DNA of 13,081 nt, from positions 1 to 13,081 of the forward strand of contig JAJXYI010000308.1 of assembly GCA_021780625.1 (NCBI GenBank), given 5' to 3'. Below are positions 1 to 9,827 of this stretch, one piece after another (position 1 is the stretch's first letter; each line of letters opens with the position of its first letter). This DNA comes from a bacterium (GTDB taxonomy: Bacteria; Verrucomicrobiota; Verrucomicrobiae; Opitutales; Opitutaceae). A model generated the notes under the pieces. That model worked only from the letters and a program-made list of their open reading frames with translations. It was not told the DNA's origin and did not search any database. A program made the translations under genes and the position numbers.

Positions 1-858
1 CCTGAACGCCGAGGCGAGCGTGGAGGCATGCTGGCCCGGATACGTGAGCAGGTAGAAATGGCGCCGGATCGCCCGGCGCATCGGGAGCGCCACCAGGGAG
101 CCCGAGGCAAGCTTGTCCTCGACTGCGTGAGACGAGAGGACGGCGAGGCCCATGCCGTTTTCGACGCCGCGCATGAGCGCCTCCACGCTCGCCCACTCGG
201 TCGTGCCCGCCACGCCGGGGATTTTCGCCAGCAGCGCGCGAGTCACACCCAGAGTTCCCGAACCCGGTTCGCGGATCAGCCAGTGTTGTCCCGCGAGGTC
301 CCTCGGACTCAGAAGCCCACGCTTGGACAGAGGATGACCGGCCGGCGCCACGACGACCATGAGGTCGTCGGCCCAATGTTCGGCGTCGAGATCCGCGGGA
401 ATCTCCTCGGATTCCACGAGCCCGAGATCAACCGTGCCCTCGCGAAGTCCGGCAGCCACCTCGCCCGAATTGGTGATGCGCATGAGGATGCTGACCGCGG
501 GCATCTGGGTGCGGAAGCGGGCGAGCAGCGCGGGCATGCAGTAGTTGCCGATCGTCATGCTGCAGCCCAGTCGGAGCTGCCCTGAGAGTGAATCAGGACC
601 TCCCCGCGCGGAGTCGAGCCACTCGCGCGCGCCGGTCACGAGCCCCTCGGCCCCGACCAGAAGCCGCCGCCCGCGGTCGTTGAGGCGGAGTCCCCGGCCC
701 GCACGAATGAACAGCGGCCCTCCCGAGAGCGTCTCCAGATTTCGCAGCGCCACGCTCGCGGCCGGGGCCGACAGGTTCACGCGCGCCGCGGCCTCGGCGA
801 GGCTCCCGGAGCGCGCCACCGCGACGAAGACCTCGAGCTGACGGAGCGTGAGCGACAT
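1..858 (-). CDS. LysR-family transcriptional regulator (YeiE-like), C-terminus beyond window edge
   Basis: This is a DNA-binding regulator that would sense a small ligand and control the divergent transporter gene. The reading frame opens with ATG at 858 (MSLTLRQLEVFVAVARSGSL) and stays open for 286 codons to base 1 without a stop. It is therefore missing only the last few residues of a family that is usually about 300 long. Residues 1-60 form the LysR winged helix-turn-helix (LRQLEVF, SLAEAAARVNLSAPAAS, NLE). From about residue 90 it has the periplasmic-binding-protein-like effector domain (GQLRLGCSMTIGNYCMPALL, then GTVDLGLVESE and GMGLAVLSSHAVEDKLASG). The divergent partner is a YeiH-family membrane protein, the arrangement known for E. 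coli yeiE/yeiH, which supports a YeiE-like role. No Shine-Dalgarno sequence precedes the start. The LysR call is secure; the YeiE-like label rests on context. Confidence 0.93.
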   Translation of the reverse strand, partial: MSLTLRQLEVFVAVARSGSLAEAAARVNLSAPAASVALRNLETLSGGPLFIRAGRGLRLNDRGRRLLVGAEGLVTGAREWLDSARGGPDSLSGQLRLGCSMTIGNYCMPALLARFRTQMPAVSILMRITNSGEVAAGLREGTVDLGLVESEEIPADLDAEHWADDLMVVVAPAGHPLSKRGLLSPRDLAGQHWLIREPGSGTLGVTRALLAKIPGVAGTTEWASVEALMRGVENGMGLAVLSSHAVEDKLASGSLVALPMRRAIRRHFYLLTYPGQHASTLASAFR

Positions 859-883
859 GGATTTGATTAAATTGGATCTAACA

Positions 884-894
884 ATTGATTCAAT
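884..894. promoter_or_regulatory. Palindrome in divergent lysR/yeiH intergenic region, candidate LysR operator
   Basis: The 81-base gap between the two divergent start codons is strikingly AT-rich in a GC-rich window. It holds the perfect palindrome ATTGATTCAAT, with 5-base arms around one central base. The motif TTGATT occurs here (885-890) and again at 863-868, 22 bases away, about two helical turns. LysR regulators typically bind a T-N11-A type dyad plus a second weaker site in such gaps, so this is the natural candidate operator. Binding is inferred from position and symmetry only. Confidence 0.45.
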
Positions 895-939
895 AAGTTA
901 AATCCCATGGAACAGCGATCAATGGTAGGCTGGTGGCCG

Positions 940-1887
940 ATGAGTACTGTAGAACACACCGAGCCGGTCACCTGGAAGCCGGCGATTCCCTGGCTGACGG
1001 CGGCGGCGGTCTTTGCCGCCTTCGGCGCGGCTCCGGCGATCGCCCTAGCGGCGGGTGGCGCCGCCGCCCTGATCCTTGGCAACAAGGCGCGCGCGAAGAC
1101 AGGCCTGTCCGCCCGTTGGCTGCTCCAGGGTTCGGTGGTCCTGTTGGGATTCGGCGTGCGTCCCGGCCTGCTCTGGAAGGTCGGAGCGGGCTCGGCCGTG
1201 CTGACGTTGTTCACGGTCTCGGCGGTCATGGGCCTCGGCTGGCTGCTGGGGCGTTTTTATCGCGTCGACCGCAAGGTCTCGCTGCTCGTCTCGGCGGGCA
1301 CCGCGATCTGCGGCGGCAGCGCGATCGCCGCGCTCGCCCCCGCAATCGAGGCGGGACTGGGCGAGACCGGCGTGGCGATGGCCGTCGTCTTCCTGCTCAA
1401 CGGCGTCGCCCTCTTCGTGTTCCCGCCCATCGGCCATGCCCTCGGCCTGAGCGCACATTCGTTCGGCGTGTGGTCGGCGCTCGCGATCCACGACACCAGC
1501 AGCGTCGTGGGTGCGGCCGCGGCCTTTGGACATGGCGCGCTTCCCATCGCCACGACGATGAAACTCGTGCGCGCCCTGTGGATCATTCCGCTCAGCCTGA
1601 TCGCGGGGCGCATGGGCACGGGCAAGAAGAAGGCCAAATTCCCGATGTTCCTGCTCTTCTTCATCGGCGCCTCGATCCTGTCGGGCGTGCTGCCCTCGTT
1701 CGCCAGCGCCTGGGGTGTGCTCTCGCTCACCGGCCAGCGCCTGCTGAGCGGCACTCTGTTCCTCATCGGCGCCGGACTGGGACGCGAGGACTTCAAACTC
1801 CTGCGCGGAACGGTGTTTCGCCAGGCGGTGACCCTGTGGCTCATCGTGGCGAGCGTCACGCTCGTGGGCATCCATTTCTTCGGCTGA
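940..1887 (+). CDS. YeiH family (UPF0324) putative sulfate/sulfite exporter
   Basis: This is an integral inner-membrane transporter of the YeiH / conserved-hypothetical-698 family, annotated generally as a putative sulfate exporter. Its substrate is not firmly known. The 315-residue protein (family length about 310-350) is hydrophobic throughout, with roughly ten membrane segments. It carries the two family signatures: GTAICGGSAIAA at residues 120-131 and AIHDTSSVVGAA at about 182-193. ATG 940 (MSTVEHTEP) is chosen because GGTGG lies a few bases upstream. In-frame ATGs at 907 and 922 would add 11 or 6 residues but lack any ribosome-binding signal. Divergent transcription from the LysR gene suggests control by it. 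A hairpin terminator follows the stop. Family assignment is confident; substrate and exact start are not. Confidence 0.9.
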   Translation: MSTVEHTEPVTWKPAIPWLTAAAVFAAFGAAPAIALAAGGAAALILGNKARAKTGLSARWLLQGSVVLLGFGVRPGLLWKVGAGSAVLTLFTVSAVMGLGWLLGRFYRVDRKVSLLVSAGTAICGGSAIAALAPAIEAGLGETGVAMAVVFLLNGVALFVFPPIGHALGLSAHSFGVWSALAIHDTSSVVGAAAAFGHGALPIATTMKLVRALWIIPLSLIAGRMGTGKKKAKFPMFLLFFIGASILSGVLPSFASAWGVLSLTGQRLLSGTLFLIGAGLGREDFKLLRGTVFRQAVTLWLIVASVTLVGIHFFG

Positions 1888-1921
1888 GCCCCGTATCAGC
1901 GGCAAGCCCGGCCGCCCTGCG

Positions 1922-1958
1922 CCGGCGTCGACCCTTCAGCGGGTGGGCGCCGGTTTTT
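1922..1958 (+). terminator. Rho-independent terminator of the yeiH-like gene
   Basis: A 13-position stem (1922-1934 with 1941-1953) has outer arms CCGGCG/CGCCGG and inner arms ACCC/GGGT, with one internal G-G mismatch and one wobble pair. It closes a six-base loop (TTCAGC) and is followed directly by TTTTT on the plus strand. It sits 34 bases after the stop of the exporter gene. Read in the other direction the hairpin has no T-run, so it should act mainly on plus-strand transcripts. The right arm and T-tract lie inside the coding sequence of the convergent hydrolase, whose stop codon is in the loop. Confidence 0.75.
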
Positions 1959-2646
1959 CGTTCATCAGTTCGGCCACGAGCGGAGCCAGTTGGTCCGCCC
2001 AACGCCGATACCCCTCCTCGGAGAGGTGAAGCGAATCCGGCGACACCTCCGCAGTCAGCGTGCCGTCCGGCTCGAGGAAGCAGGCTCCGATGTCGTGAAA
2101 AAAGACCCTCCGTCCGTCGTGAAGGGGCGCGAGCAGGCGGTTTGTATCCGCAATGGCACGTCGGAACGGAGTTCCGGGTGCGGCGTCCGCTGGGAAGATG
2201 CCGAACACGACGAGCTTCGCCTCGGGGAAGCCGGCGCGCAGTCGCTCCACAACGGCGCGCACGCCGCGGGCCGTCTCTGCCGGGGTGTGCTGCTCACGCC
2301 CGAGATTGTTCACGCCGATGAGCAGGACGACGACCTTGGGCCTCAGCGCGCCGACACAGCCGTTGTCCAATCGCCAGAGCAGGTTCTGGGTCGCGTCGCC
2401 TCCGATGCCGAAATTCGCGCTCCGATACGCTCCGAAGACGCGGCTCCAGACCTGGGTGCCCAACCAGCCCTCGGTGATCGAGTCGCCGACCAGGAGCAGA
2501 TCCACGCCACCTCGCTCGGCGCGTTCCACGTGCGAATCGTACCGCTCCCGCCAGGAGGACACGGACATCCACGGATATTCGATCGTCCGCGGGACGGGCA
2601 GCGTCGGATCACTCTTCGGGTTTTCGGCGGTCGGTACGGTCGACAT
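1936..2646 (-). CDS. SGNH/GDSL hydrolase, PAF-acetylhydrolase-like, cytoplasmic
   Basis: This is a predicted esterase or acyl/acetyl hydrolase of the SGNH fold, 236 residues long (usual for the family). The four blocks are visible. Block I is LLLVGDSITEGW with nucleophile Ser56. Block II is GIGGDATQ with the oxyanion Gly near 82. Block III is GVNN with Asn113, in the GxNN form seen in the PAF-acetylhydrolase beta/gamma type. Block V is SPDSLHLSEEGY with Asp204 and His207. There is no signal peptide, so it should act in the cytoplasm. ATG 2646 is preferred to an upstream TTG at 2661; neither has a good ribosome-binding site. It is the last gene of the minus-strand run, 70 bases after the response regulator, and may be co-transcribed. 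The substrate cannot be read from sequence; carbohydrate deacetylation is common for bacterial relatives. Confidence 0.9.
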   Translation of the reverse strand: MSTVPTAENPKSDPTLPVPRTIEYPWMSVSSWRERYDSHVERAERGGVDLLLVGDSITEGWLGTQVWSRVFGAYRSANFGIGGDATQNLLWRLDNGCVGALRPKVVVLLIGVNNLGREQHTPAETARGVRAVVERLRAGFPEAKLVVFGIFPADAAPGTPFRRAIADTNRLLAPLHDGRRVFFHDIGACFLEPDGTLTAEVSPDSLHLSEEGYRRWADQLAPLVAELMNEKPAPTR

Positions 2647-2716
2647 GGCTTGAACGACCAAACCTCGCCTGCCCGCCGTGGCAAGACCGTGCTGGAGCCG
2701 AATTCAACCGCCCTTC

Positions 2717-3409
2717 TCACTCGCCAACGAAGCGATAGCCGATGCCGGACTCGGTTCGCACGTAGCTCCGGCCGTCCGCAGGCTCAATCTTTCGCCGCAA
2801 ATTGGCCATGTGAACGCGAAGGTAATGCGTGTCCTGTTGATGGCGCGGTCCCCAGACTTCCCTCAGGAGCTGCCCGTGTGTCATCACGCGCCCACGATTC
2901 TGCAGCAGGAGCCGGAGCAAAGCGTACTCCTTCACCGTCAGGTGCACATCCTCGCCCCCCTTGGTCACCGACCGGCTGACAAAATCCACCTCGACGTCTC
3001 CAAAAGACACCTTCTGTTCCGGTTCGTCCGGAGCCACCCTGCGAAGCACTGCGCGCAGCCTGGCGAGCAATTCCCCGCCGCCGAAAGGCTTGACCAGGAA
3101 GTCGTCCGCTCCGGCGTCGAGCGCGGCGATCTTGTCGACCTCATCACGGCGCACGGACAGCACGAGCACAGGCACCCGCGTCCATTCGCGGAGTCGCCGG
3201 AGGACTTCGACGCCGTCAAGGTCCGGTAATCCGAGATCGAGCACTATCGCTTCGGGCCGGCGCGCTGCAATCTCCGCAAGGCCGAGGGCGCCATTCTCGC
3301 ATTCACGCACGCGATATCCCGCCGGCTCGAGGGTAAGCCGCAGGAGGCGACGAAGCTGGACTTCGTCGTCGATCACCACGATTTCGATCGGCGCACCGGG
3401 CGTTGGCAT
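2717..3409 (-). CDS. kdpE: KdpE-type OmpR-family response regulator
   Basis: This is the DNA-binding response regulator partner of the adjacent KdpD-type kinase. Residues 5-120 are the receiver: acidic pocket Asp14-Asp15, phospho-acceptor Asp58 in VLDLGLPDLDG, switch Ser85, and Lys107 in KPF. Residues about 130-230 are an OmpR/PhoB winged helix (LTVKEYALLRLLLQNRGRV, then HYLRVHMANLRRKIE and ESGIGYRF). The 230-residue length matches KdpE (about 225). ATG 3409 shares its A with the TGA stop of the kinase gene (TGATG), which implies translational coupling. A GTG at 3412 is an alternative start one codon earlier. KdpE normally activates kdpFABC, which is not present in the window, so its target promoter is unknown. 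Confidence 0.93.
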   Translation of the reverse strand: MPTPGAPIEIVVIDDEVQLRRLLRLTLEPAGYRVRECENGALGLAEIAARRPEAIVLDLGLPDLDGVEVLRRLREWTRVPVLVLSVRRDEVDKIAALDAGADDFLVKPFGGGELLARLRAVLRRVAPDEPEQKVSFGDVEVDFVSRSVTKGGEDVHLTVKEYALLRLLLQNRGRVMTHGQLLREVWGPRHQQDTHYLRVHMANLRRKIEPADGRSYVRTESGIGYRFVGE

Positions 3410-6063
3410 CACGGCTCAAGATTACCGGTTTCCTCGCATGGAAGGTAAACCGCAAAAACGGCGCCCCCACCTGGATTGTCGTCCACCACCACCTCCCCGC
3501 CGTGGGCGAGAACAAACCCGTGCACGATCGAGAGTCCCAGGCCGAGTCCACCCACCCGAGCCGATTCGCCGCGTTGAAACTTCCTGAACAAGCGATCCTT
3601 CAGGGACGCCGGCACTCCCGGGCCCCGATCCGCCACTGTGAAACACACCTGTCCTCGCTTCCGGTCCCATGCCGCCGTCAACGACACCGGCGTACCCGGC
3701 GGCGTGTGAAGTGACGCATTGAGCAGGAGGTTCGTCAGCACCTGTTCCATGAGCACGAAATCGGCCCGGAAGAGTGGAATGCCCGGTTGCAGCGAAACCG
3801 CAAAGGGATGCCCCTCGAGCGCCTCGTGGACCGAGTCCGCGGCCGCGGTAACCAGTTCGCCGGCTTCGCACCAGTCAATCCGGGGCCGCAGCGCCCCACT
3901 TTCGAGACGGGTCTGATCGAGCAGGTTGTTCACGAGCCGTGTGAGCCGACGGGTCGCCGTGCCGACTTCGTCGAGCAGCTCACGACGCGTCGTTTCTTCC
4001 GCCGAACCCATCCTTTCGACGGCCGCGGCAAGGACGGCGAGCGGAGTCTTCAATTCATGCGACACGCCATCGAGGAGCGTCCGGTGCAGGCGTTCCGACT
4101 CTGCCACCAACTTCCCGCGTTCGCCCGCGGCCCTCAGCCTGTCCCGTTCGACAAACATGGCGAGCTGCGCCGCGATCCCCTCGGCCAGGTCTCGCTGTGC
4201 GAGCGAGAGTTCTCCGTCTTCCGCCACCCTCAAACAGAGGACCCCCAGGGCGGATTTCCCGCGCACCAAAGGCGTGGCGAACAGGGTGGAACTGGCGAAT
4301 GTGTCTGTGAATCTGCCAGCCGGCCTCCGATTTCTAACCGCCCAGTCCGCGACCGATCTGTCCAATTCCACGAATTCATCTCCAGTCGAAGGATGCAGGA
4401 CGAGAGCGCCCGTCGTCTCGTCGACCAGGAAAAGCGCCGCGCTGGCGTCGAACAGCTCGCGACACAGGTTGAGGGCCTGGCCGACCGCCTCGTTGGGACC
4501 AGGCGCATCCGAGAGCGCGAGCGTCAGTCGGTACATCGCAGTGGCCCGGAGTTCACGACTGCGTTCATTCTGCTCGTTGTTGCGAATCCTCGCGGTAAGT
4601 TCACCGGTGACGAGGGTGACGACAAAATACGCCGAGAACATGGCAAGGTCCTCGGTTTGCCCGATATGCAGCGATAGCACGGGCGGAATGAACAGGAAGT
4701 CCCAGACCAGGGCGCTGAGCACACCCGCCATCAGGACGGGGCCGCGCCCCACCCTCAGGCTGAGCAGGACGATGCCCATAAGATAGACCAGGCCGACTGC
4801 ATTCAGTCCGACGTGCGCGACGATCAGCACGCCCAGGAGCGATATGCCAGCGAGGACCAGCAGAGCCAGAAAGTATTCGTGAAATGGAGACAACGCCCGT
4901 CTGTGCGGCCGCTCGCCCGCGGCCTCGCCATCTCGGATCCGGCCGCGAGGCGCCACATGGACGTCGAACTCCTTACCCATGCGCAACAGCCGATCCGCGG
5001 TGCTCCCCCCGTTGAGCCAATCGAGCCACCTGGGGTTGCGCGATCGTCCGGCGAGAATCTGCGTGGCGGAATGCTGACGGGCCGTCCTTACAAGGGCATT
5101 GGCAACGTCCTCATCCTGGGTGACGACGATTTCCGCACCAAGTGCACGGGCGAGAGCGAGATTCTCGTCGAGCCGCTGGCGCGCTCTCGGGGAGAGCAGC
5201 CGGGGCGACTCGACGCTCACCGCGAGCCAGGGGATGCCCTGCGCTGCCGCGAGCCTGCGTGCGCGGCGCACCAGATCCGCCGATGACGGGCTCGGGCCGA
5301 CGGCGACGAGCAAGCGGTCGGTCGACCGCCAGGCTCTGGAATCCAAGGGAGCATTCGATTGTTCCCGAAGCCTCCGATCCATTCGCTCGGCGACAAACCT
5401 CAGGGCGAGTTCGCGCAAGGCGGTCAACTGGCGTTCATCCAAGTGCGCCTCCGGAAGTCCGTCCGCAGAGGCCCCCATCACCGCCCTGGCCTCGCTGCGT
5501 CGTTCGATGAAGAGCGAGGCGGGCACGTCGACCAGCACGATCTCGTCGGCGTCGTCGACCAGGGAGTCCGGCACGGTTGATGAGGATGTCAGGCCGGAGA
5601 TCCGCGCAGCTGCCTCGGCCCGGCTCTCGATCTCACCCACGTCGACCGTCACATGGACGTCGATACCCGCGGCCAGCAACTCAAGCACGTCGTGGTACCG
5701 CCCCGCATGGCGGGAGGTTGGGGGATTCTCCCGCGCAACATCGTCGACGAGCACGAGGCTGGGCCGTCGCGCAAGGAGGCCGGGCAGATCGATCACCTCG
5801 CGCGCAGGCACGGCGTCGGACGCCCCGGCGAGTATCCGGGCAAGTGATTCCGTCCCAGGGCGCCCGTGCGTGGAGAGCACCCCGATCTCGACCGTGCCGC
5901 CGTTTTCACGTTCGGCCATGCCCGAGCGAAGCATGGCGAAGGTCTTCCCGGAACCGGGGCACATGCCCACGAACGCCACTAACCGGCCATGCGGCGTCGC
6001 GGTCTTGTCTGCTCCGTCAACTGGAAGCGTGTGGAAAACGGGGTGCGGTGGCTCCGGGTTCAA
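3409..6063 (-). CDS. kdpD: KdpD-type sensor histidine kinase (start uncertain)
   Basis: This is a membrane sensor kinase with the full KdpD layout, about 884 residues numbered from TTG 6063. Residues 26-240 form the KdpD N-terminal ATPase-like sensor domain with Walker A GMCPGSGKT (33-41). Residues 249-372 form a USP-like domain (GRSRNPRW, DRLLR, FDVHV). The DUF4118 region has four membrane segments at about 395-490, followed by a GAF-like region at 520-635. The dimerisation helix carries the phospho-acceptor His669 (SHELKTPL). The ATP-binding domain has N-box Asn778/Asn782, DRGPG (812-816), LFRKF (825-829) and GGLGLGLS (838-845). The start is unclear. The frame is open up to ATG 6279, but that would overlap the upstream kinase gene by 134 bases. 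Inside the gap only TTG codons (6123, 6102, 6063) are available. The usual DELAHTN motif reads DDVAREN (107-113). The neighbouring kdpFABC is absent. Confidence 0.9.
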   Translation of the reverse strand: MNPEPPHPVFHTLPVDGADKTATPHGRLVAFVGMCPGSGKTFAMLRSGMAERENGGTVEIGVLSTHGRPGTESLARILAGASDAVPAREVIDLPGLLARRPSLVLVDDVARENPPTSRHAGRYHDVLELLAAGIDVHVTVDVGEIESRAEAAARISGLTSSSTVPDSLVDDADEIVLVDVPASLFIERRSEARAVMGASADGLPEAHLDERQLTALRELALRFVAERMDRRLREQSNAPLDSRAWRSTDRLLVAVGPSPSSADLVRRARRLAAAQGIPWLAVSVESPRLLSPRARQRLDENLALARALGAEIVVTQDEDVANALVRTARQHSATQILAGRSRNPRWLDWLNGGSTADRLLRMGKEFDVHVAPRGRIRDGEAAGERPHRRALSPFHEYFLALLVLAGISLLGVLIVAHVGLNAVGLVYLMGIVLLSLRVGRGPVLMAGVLSALVWDFLFIPPVLSLHIGQTEDLAMFSAYFVVTLVTGELTARIRNNEQNERSRELRATAMYRLTLALSDAPGPNEAVGQALNLCRELFDASAALFLVDETTGALVLHPSTGDEFVELDRSVADWAVRNRRPAGRFTDTFASSTLFATPLVRGKSALGVLCLRVAEDGELSLAQRDLAEGIAAQLAMFVERDRLRAAGERGKLVAESERLHRTLLDGVSHELKTPLAVLAAAVERMGSAEETTRRELLDEVGTATRRLTRLVNNLLDQTRLESGALRPRIDWCEAGELVTAAADSVHEALEGHPFAVSLQPGIPLFRADFVLMEQVLTNLLLNASLHTPPGTPVSLTAAWDRKRGQVCFTVADRGPGVPASLKDRLFRKFQRGESARVGGLGLGLSIVHGFVLAHGGEVVVDDNPGGGAVFAVYLPCEETGNLEP

Positions 6064-6098
6064 GCGGAAACAGGCTCTCGCAGGGTCGCGGGGAAAGG

Positions 6099-6140
6099 TC
6101 AAACCGGGGCCGCTGCCGCCCAAAGGCCCACGCTGGCCAT
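6099..6140 (-). other. Possible 13-codon leader ORF between the Ser/Thr kinase and kdpD-like genes
   Basis: After the kinase-gene stop (TGA, 6148-6146), GAAGG lies two bases before ATG 6140, which opens a 13-residue frame (MASVGLWAAAAPV). Its stop TGA (6101-6099) overlaps a TTG at 6102 that is in frame with the KdpD-type protein, giving the overlap TTGA. Such overlaps often reflect translational coupling, so this could be how the kdpD-like gene, which lacks an ATG start, is translated. A frame this short can arise by chance, so it is given only as a possibility. Confidence 0.2.
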
Positions 6141-6145
6141 CGCCT

Positions 6146-7939
<1,794 letters not shown>

Positions 7940-7950
7940 GAAAGGAAACA

Positions 7951-7979
7951 GGGCGGCCCCAATCCGAAAGGGGCCGCCC
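7951..7979 (-). terminator. Perfect 10-bp hairpin between permease and kinase genes (terminator or attenuator)
   Basis: Arms GGGCGGCCCC (7951-7960) and GGGGCCGCCC (7970-7979) pair perfectly around a nine-base loop. On the minus strand it lies 45 bases after the permease stop and is followed by the T-rich stretch TGTTTCCTTTC, which leads straight into the kinase start codon at 7939. It should end or weaken permease transcription. If transcripts read through, it forms a stem in the kinase leader. The T-run is broken by C residues, so partial termination is as likely as full. Confidence 0.65.
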
Positions 7980-8024
7980 CAGGTAACGCTATGACTTCTC
8001 CGGGTCCATTCGGAGAAAGGAGGT

Positions 8025-9827
8025 TTAGGAGCCGAGGTTCGGGGCCGTCGTGAGAAGCGCCGGCTTCCCGGAGGCCTTGCTGCGGCGGATGAAGTAGATC
8101 GCACCCCAGATGCCCCAGACTGCTGCGATGCCCAGCGCGATGTAGGGCTCCTTCCAACTCATGCCGGACACCGAGAAGGGCCCGATGAGATAGAAGAGCA
8201 TGCAGGCGAGGTTGGCCAGCAACCCGAAGACCGGGATGACCACATGCTTGAAGGTGTTGAAGCTGTGGTGTTCGACGAAGGCCACGATCGCGATGAAGTT
8301 CGTGAGCATGTAGAGCAGGAAGGTGCCGAAGTTGCTCGCGAGCGTCACTACGAGCATGCTCTGCGGGATGAGCGCGGCCGTGTCGTGGCGAATCAGGCCG
8401 AACGAGTACCAGATGTTGTGGGGCAGGCTCGCAATCGCCGAATCAGCCAGGGCCGCGCCATTGCAGAAGTAAAAGGCGACCGAGATGATGCCGATGACTG
8501 CCGAGATGATGCCGAGCGTCCAGATGGAGCGCGCCGGCGTGAGGTTCTTCTCGTGAAGCATGCCGAAGTGAGCCCCCATCTCCTCGTCGCGGCCCATCGC
8601 GTAGGTCACGCGGGCGCCGGTGCTGATGCACGACAGCGTAGTGCCAATGAGCGCGAGGAAGACCGTGAAGGCCTGCACGAGCATGTAGGCCTTGCCGGCC
8701 GCAGCGCTGCCGAAAAGCCAGGTGCCCGTGATCTGCATCATGTCGCCGATCGGTGCAGCGGATCCCGCCGCCGTCGTCATCGTGTAGCCGCTGTTCAGGA
8801 AGTAGTTCGCGCAGAAGTATTCGATCAGGTAGCAGAACGCCCCCTGGATCACCAGCGAGAGGATGATCGCGATCGGGATGTCCCGCTTTGCGTTCTTCGC
8901 CTCCTCACCCATCGCGGACACGGACTCGAATCCGACGAGGATCAGGATCGCGATGCAGGCCTGGATCAGCGCGTAGTTCAGACCGTGGGGCGAGACCACC
9001 GACTTCGCCGTCGAGTGGAACTCGAAAGTGTCCGTCGGATTCTTCGGATCGGAGCCCTTGTCGACCGCCGCGGACGGCGAGTAGTCGAGCTTGAAGTCCC
9101 CCGTATAGACGTAATGCCCGGCCGCGTTCTTCACCGGATTGCCGTCCTTGTCGACCGCGATGACCTTGTTGGTCGGCACCCCGTCGGGGTTGAGGGTATA
9201 GCCCACCGAGCCCTGCGGATGATTGATACGGTACGCCAGCGCGATTGCCGCGAAGATCAGAAGCGCCGTGATCTGAATGACATTGATCGCAACGTTGACG
9301 GCCGTCGCGCCCGCGACACCGCGGTACGCGATGTACGAGACCCCGAGTGCGAAGACGACGCAGAAGCCGTACATGAAAAGCGGGCTGGGGACCGCGGAAC
9401 TGAACACGGACGGGAAGAGCACGCCCATCACGTAGCCGCAGAGGATCGAGGTCACGCCCACCATCACTCCGGGATAGATCCAGTAGTACAGATGGCTGGC
9501 CCAGCCGATGACGAATTTTGCCACCCGGGCCCATTTGAAGGCCTTCTGTTTCCGCAGGAAGGCCTGCTCGGCGAAGACGTACGACGAGCCTGCCCCGGGA
9601 TAGAGCTTCGAAAGCTCGGCGTAGGAAACAGCGGTCGCCAGACACAGCGCCAATGCGATGAGAATTCCGAACCACATGGCCGATCCGGCCATGGGCGCAC
9701 CGTACAGGCACTGCTGCCCGAAGGTCAGCCAGAGGAAGGCGCCGGGAGCGATCAGCGCCATCGCGTTCATTGTCAGCCCCGTCAAGCCGAGCGTCGGCTT
9801 CATCGTGGCGGTGGATTTTTCGGCCAT
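8025..9827 (-). CDS. APC-superfamily amino-acid permease with an extracytoplasmic insertion
   Basis: This is a secondary transporter in the inner membrane, probably for an amino acid or amine. The 600-residue protein is longer than the usual 450-500. Membrane segment 1 contains the substrate-site stretch GLTMNAMALIAPGAFLW (about 15-33). Segment 6 ends in the family signature GFESVSAMGEEAKNAKRDIP (about 299-318). About twelve segments are seen. Between segments 5 and 6 lies an insertion of about 80 polar residues (about 200-282, including VDKDGNPVKNAAGHYVYTG). By LeuT-fold topology it should face the periplasm, and it accounts for the extra length. ATG 9827 (MAEKSTATMK) has no Shine-Dalgarno sequence next to it, although a strong one lies about 44 bases upstream. 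The gene is divergent from the MFS gene and heads the minus-strand run. The substrate cannot be named from sequence. Confidence 0.92.
   Translation of the reverse strand: MAEKSTATMKPTLGLTGLTMNAMALIAPGAFLWLTFGQQCLYGAPMAGSAMWFGILIALALCLATAVSYAELSKLYPGAGSSYVFAEQAFLRKQKAFKWARVAKFVIGWASHLYYWIYPGVMVGVTSILCGYVMGVLFPSVFSSAVPSPLFMYGFCVVFALGVSYIAYRGVAGATAVNVAINVIQITALLIFAAIALAYRINHPQGSVGYTLNPDGVPTNKVIAVDKDGNPVKNAAGHYVYTGDFKLDYSPSAAVDKGSDPKNPTDTFEFHSTAKSVVSPHGLNYALIQACIAILILVGFESVSAMGEEAKNAKRDIPIAIILSLVIQGAFCYLIEYFCANYFLNSGYTMTTAAGSAAPIGDMMQITGTWLFGSAAAGKAYMLVQAFTVFLALIGTTLSCISTGARVTYAMGRDEEMGAHFGMLHEKNLTPARSIWTLGIISAVIGIISVAFYFCNGAALADSAIASLPHNIWYSFGLIRHDTAALIPQSMLVVTLASNFGTFLLYMLTNFIAIVAFVEHHSFNTFKHVVIPVFGLLANLACMLFYLIGPFSVSGMSWKEPYIALGIAAVWGIWGAIYFIRRSKASGKPALLTTAPNLGS

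Noticed and set aside
4950..5320. Cyclic-di-AMP control of KdpD through its USP domain
   Set aside because: The SxS and FTAxY elements described for Staphylococcus KdpD are not seen in this USP-like region.
8025..9827. The idea that the permease is a KimA-type potassium importer serving KdpDE
   Set aside because: The length is similar, but segment 1 (GLTMNAMALIAPGAFLW) and the segment 6 signature (GEEAKNAKRDIP) are those of amino-acid permeases, not of KimA/KUP-like proteins.
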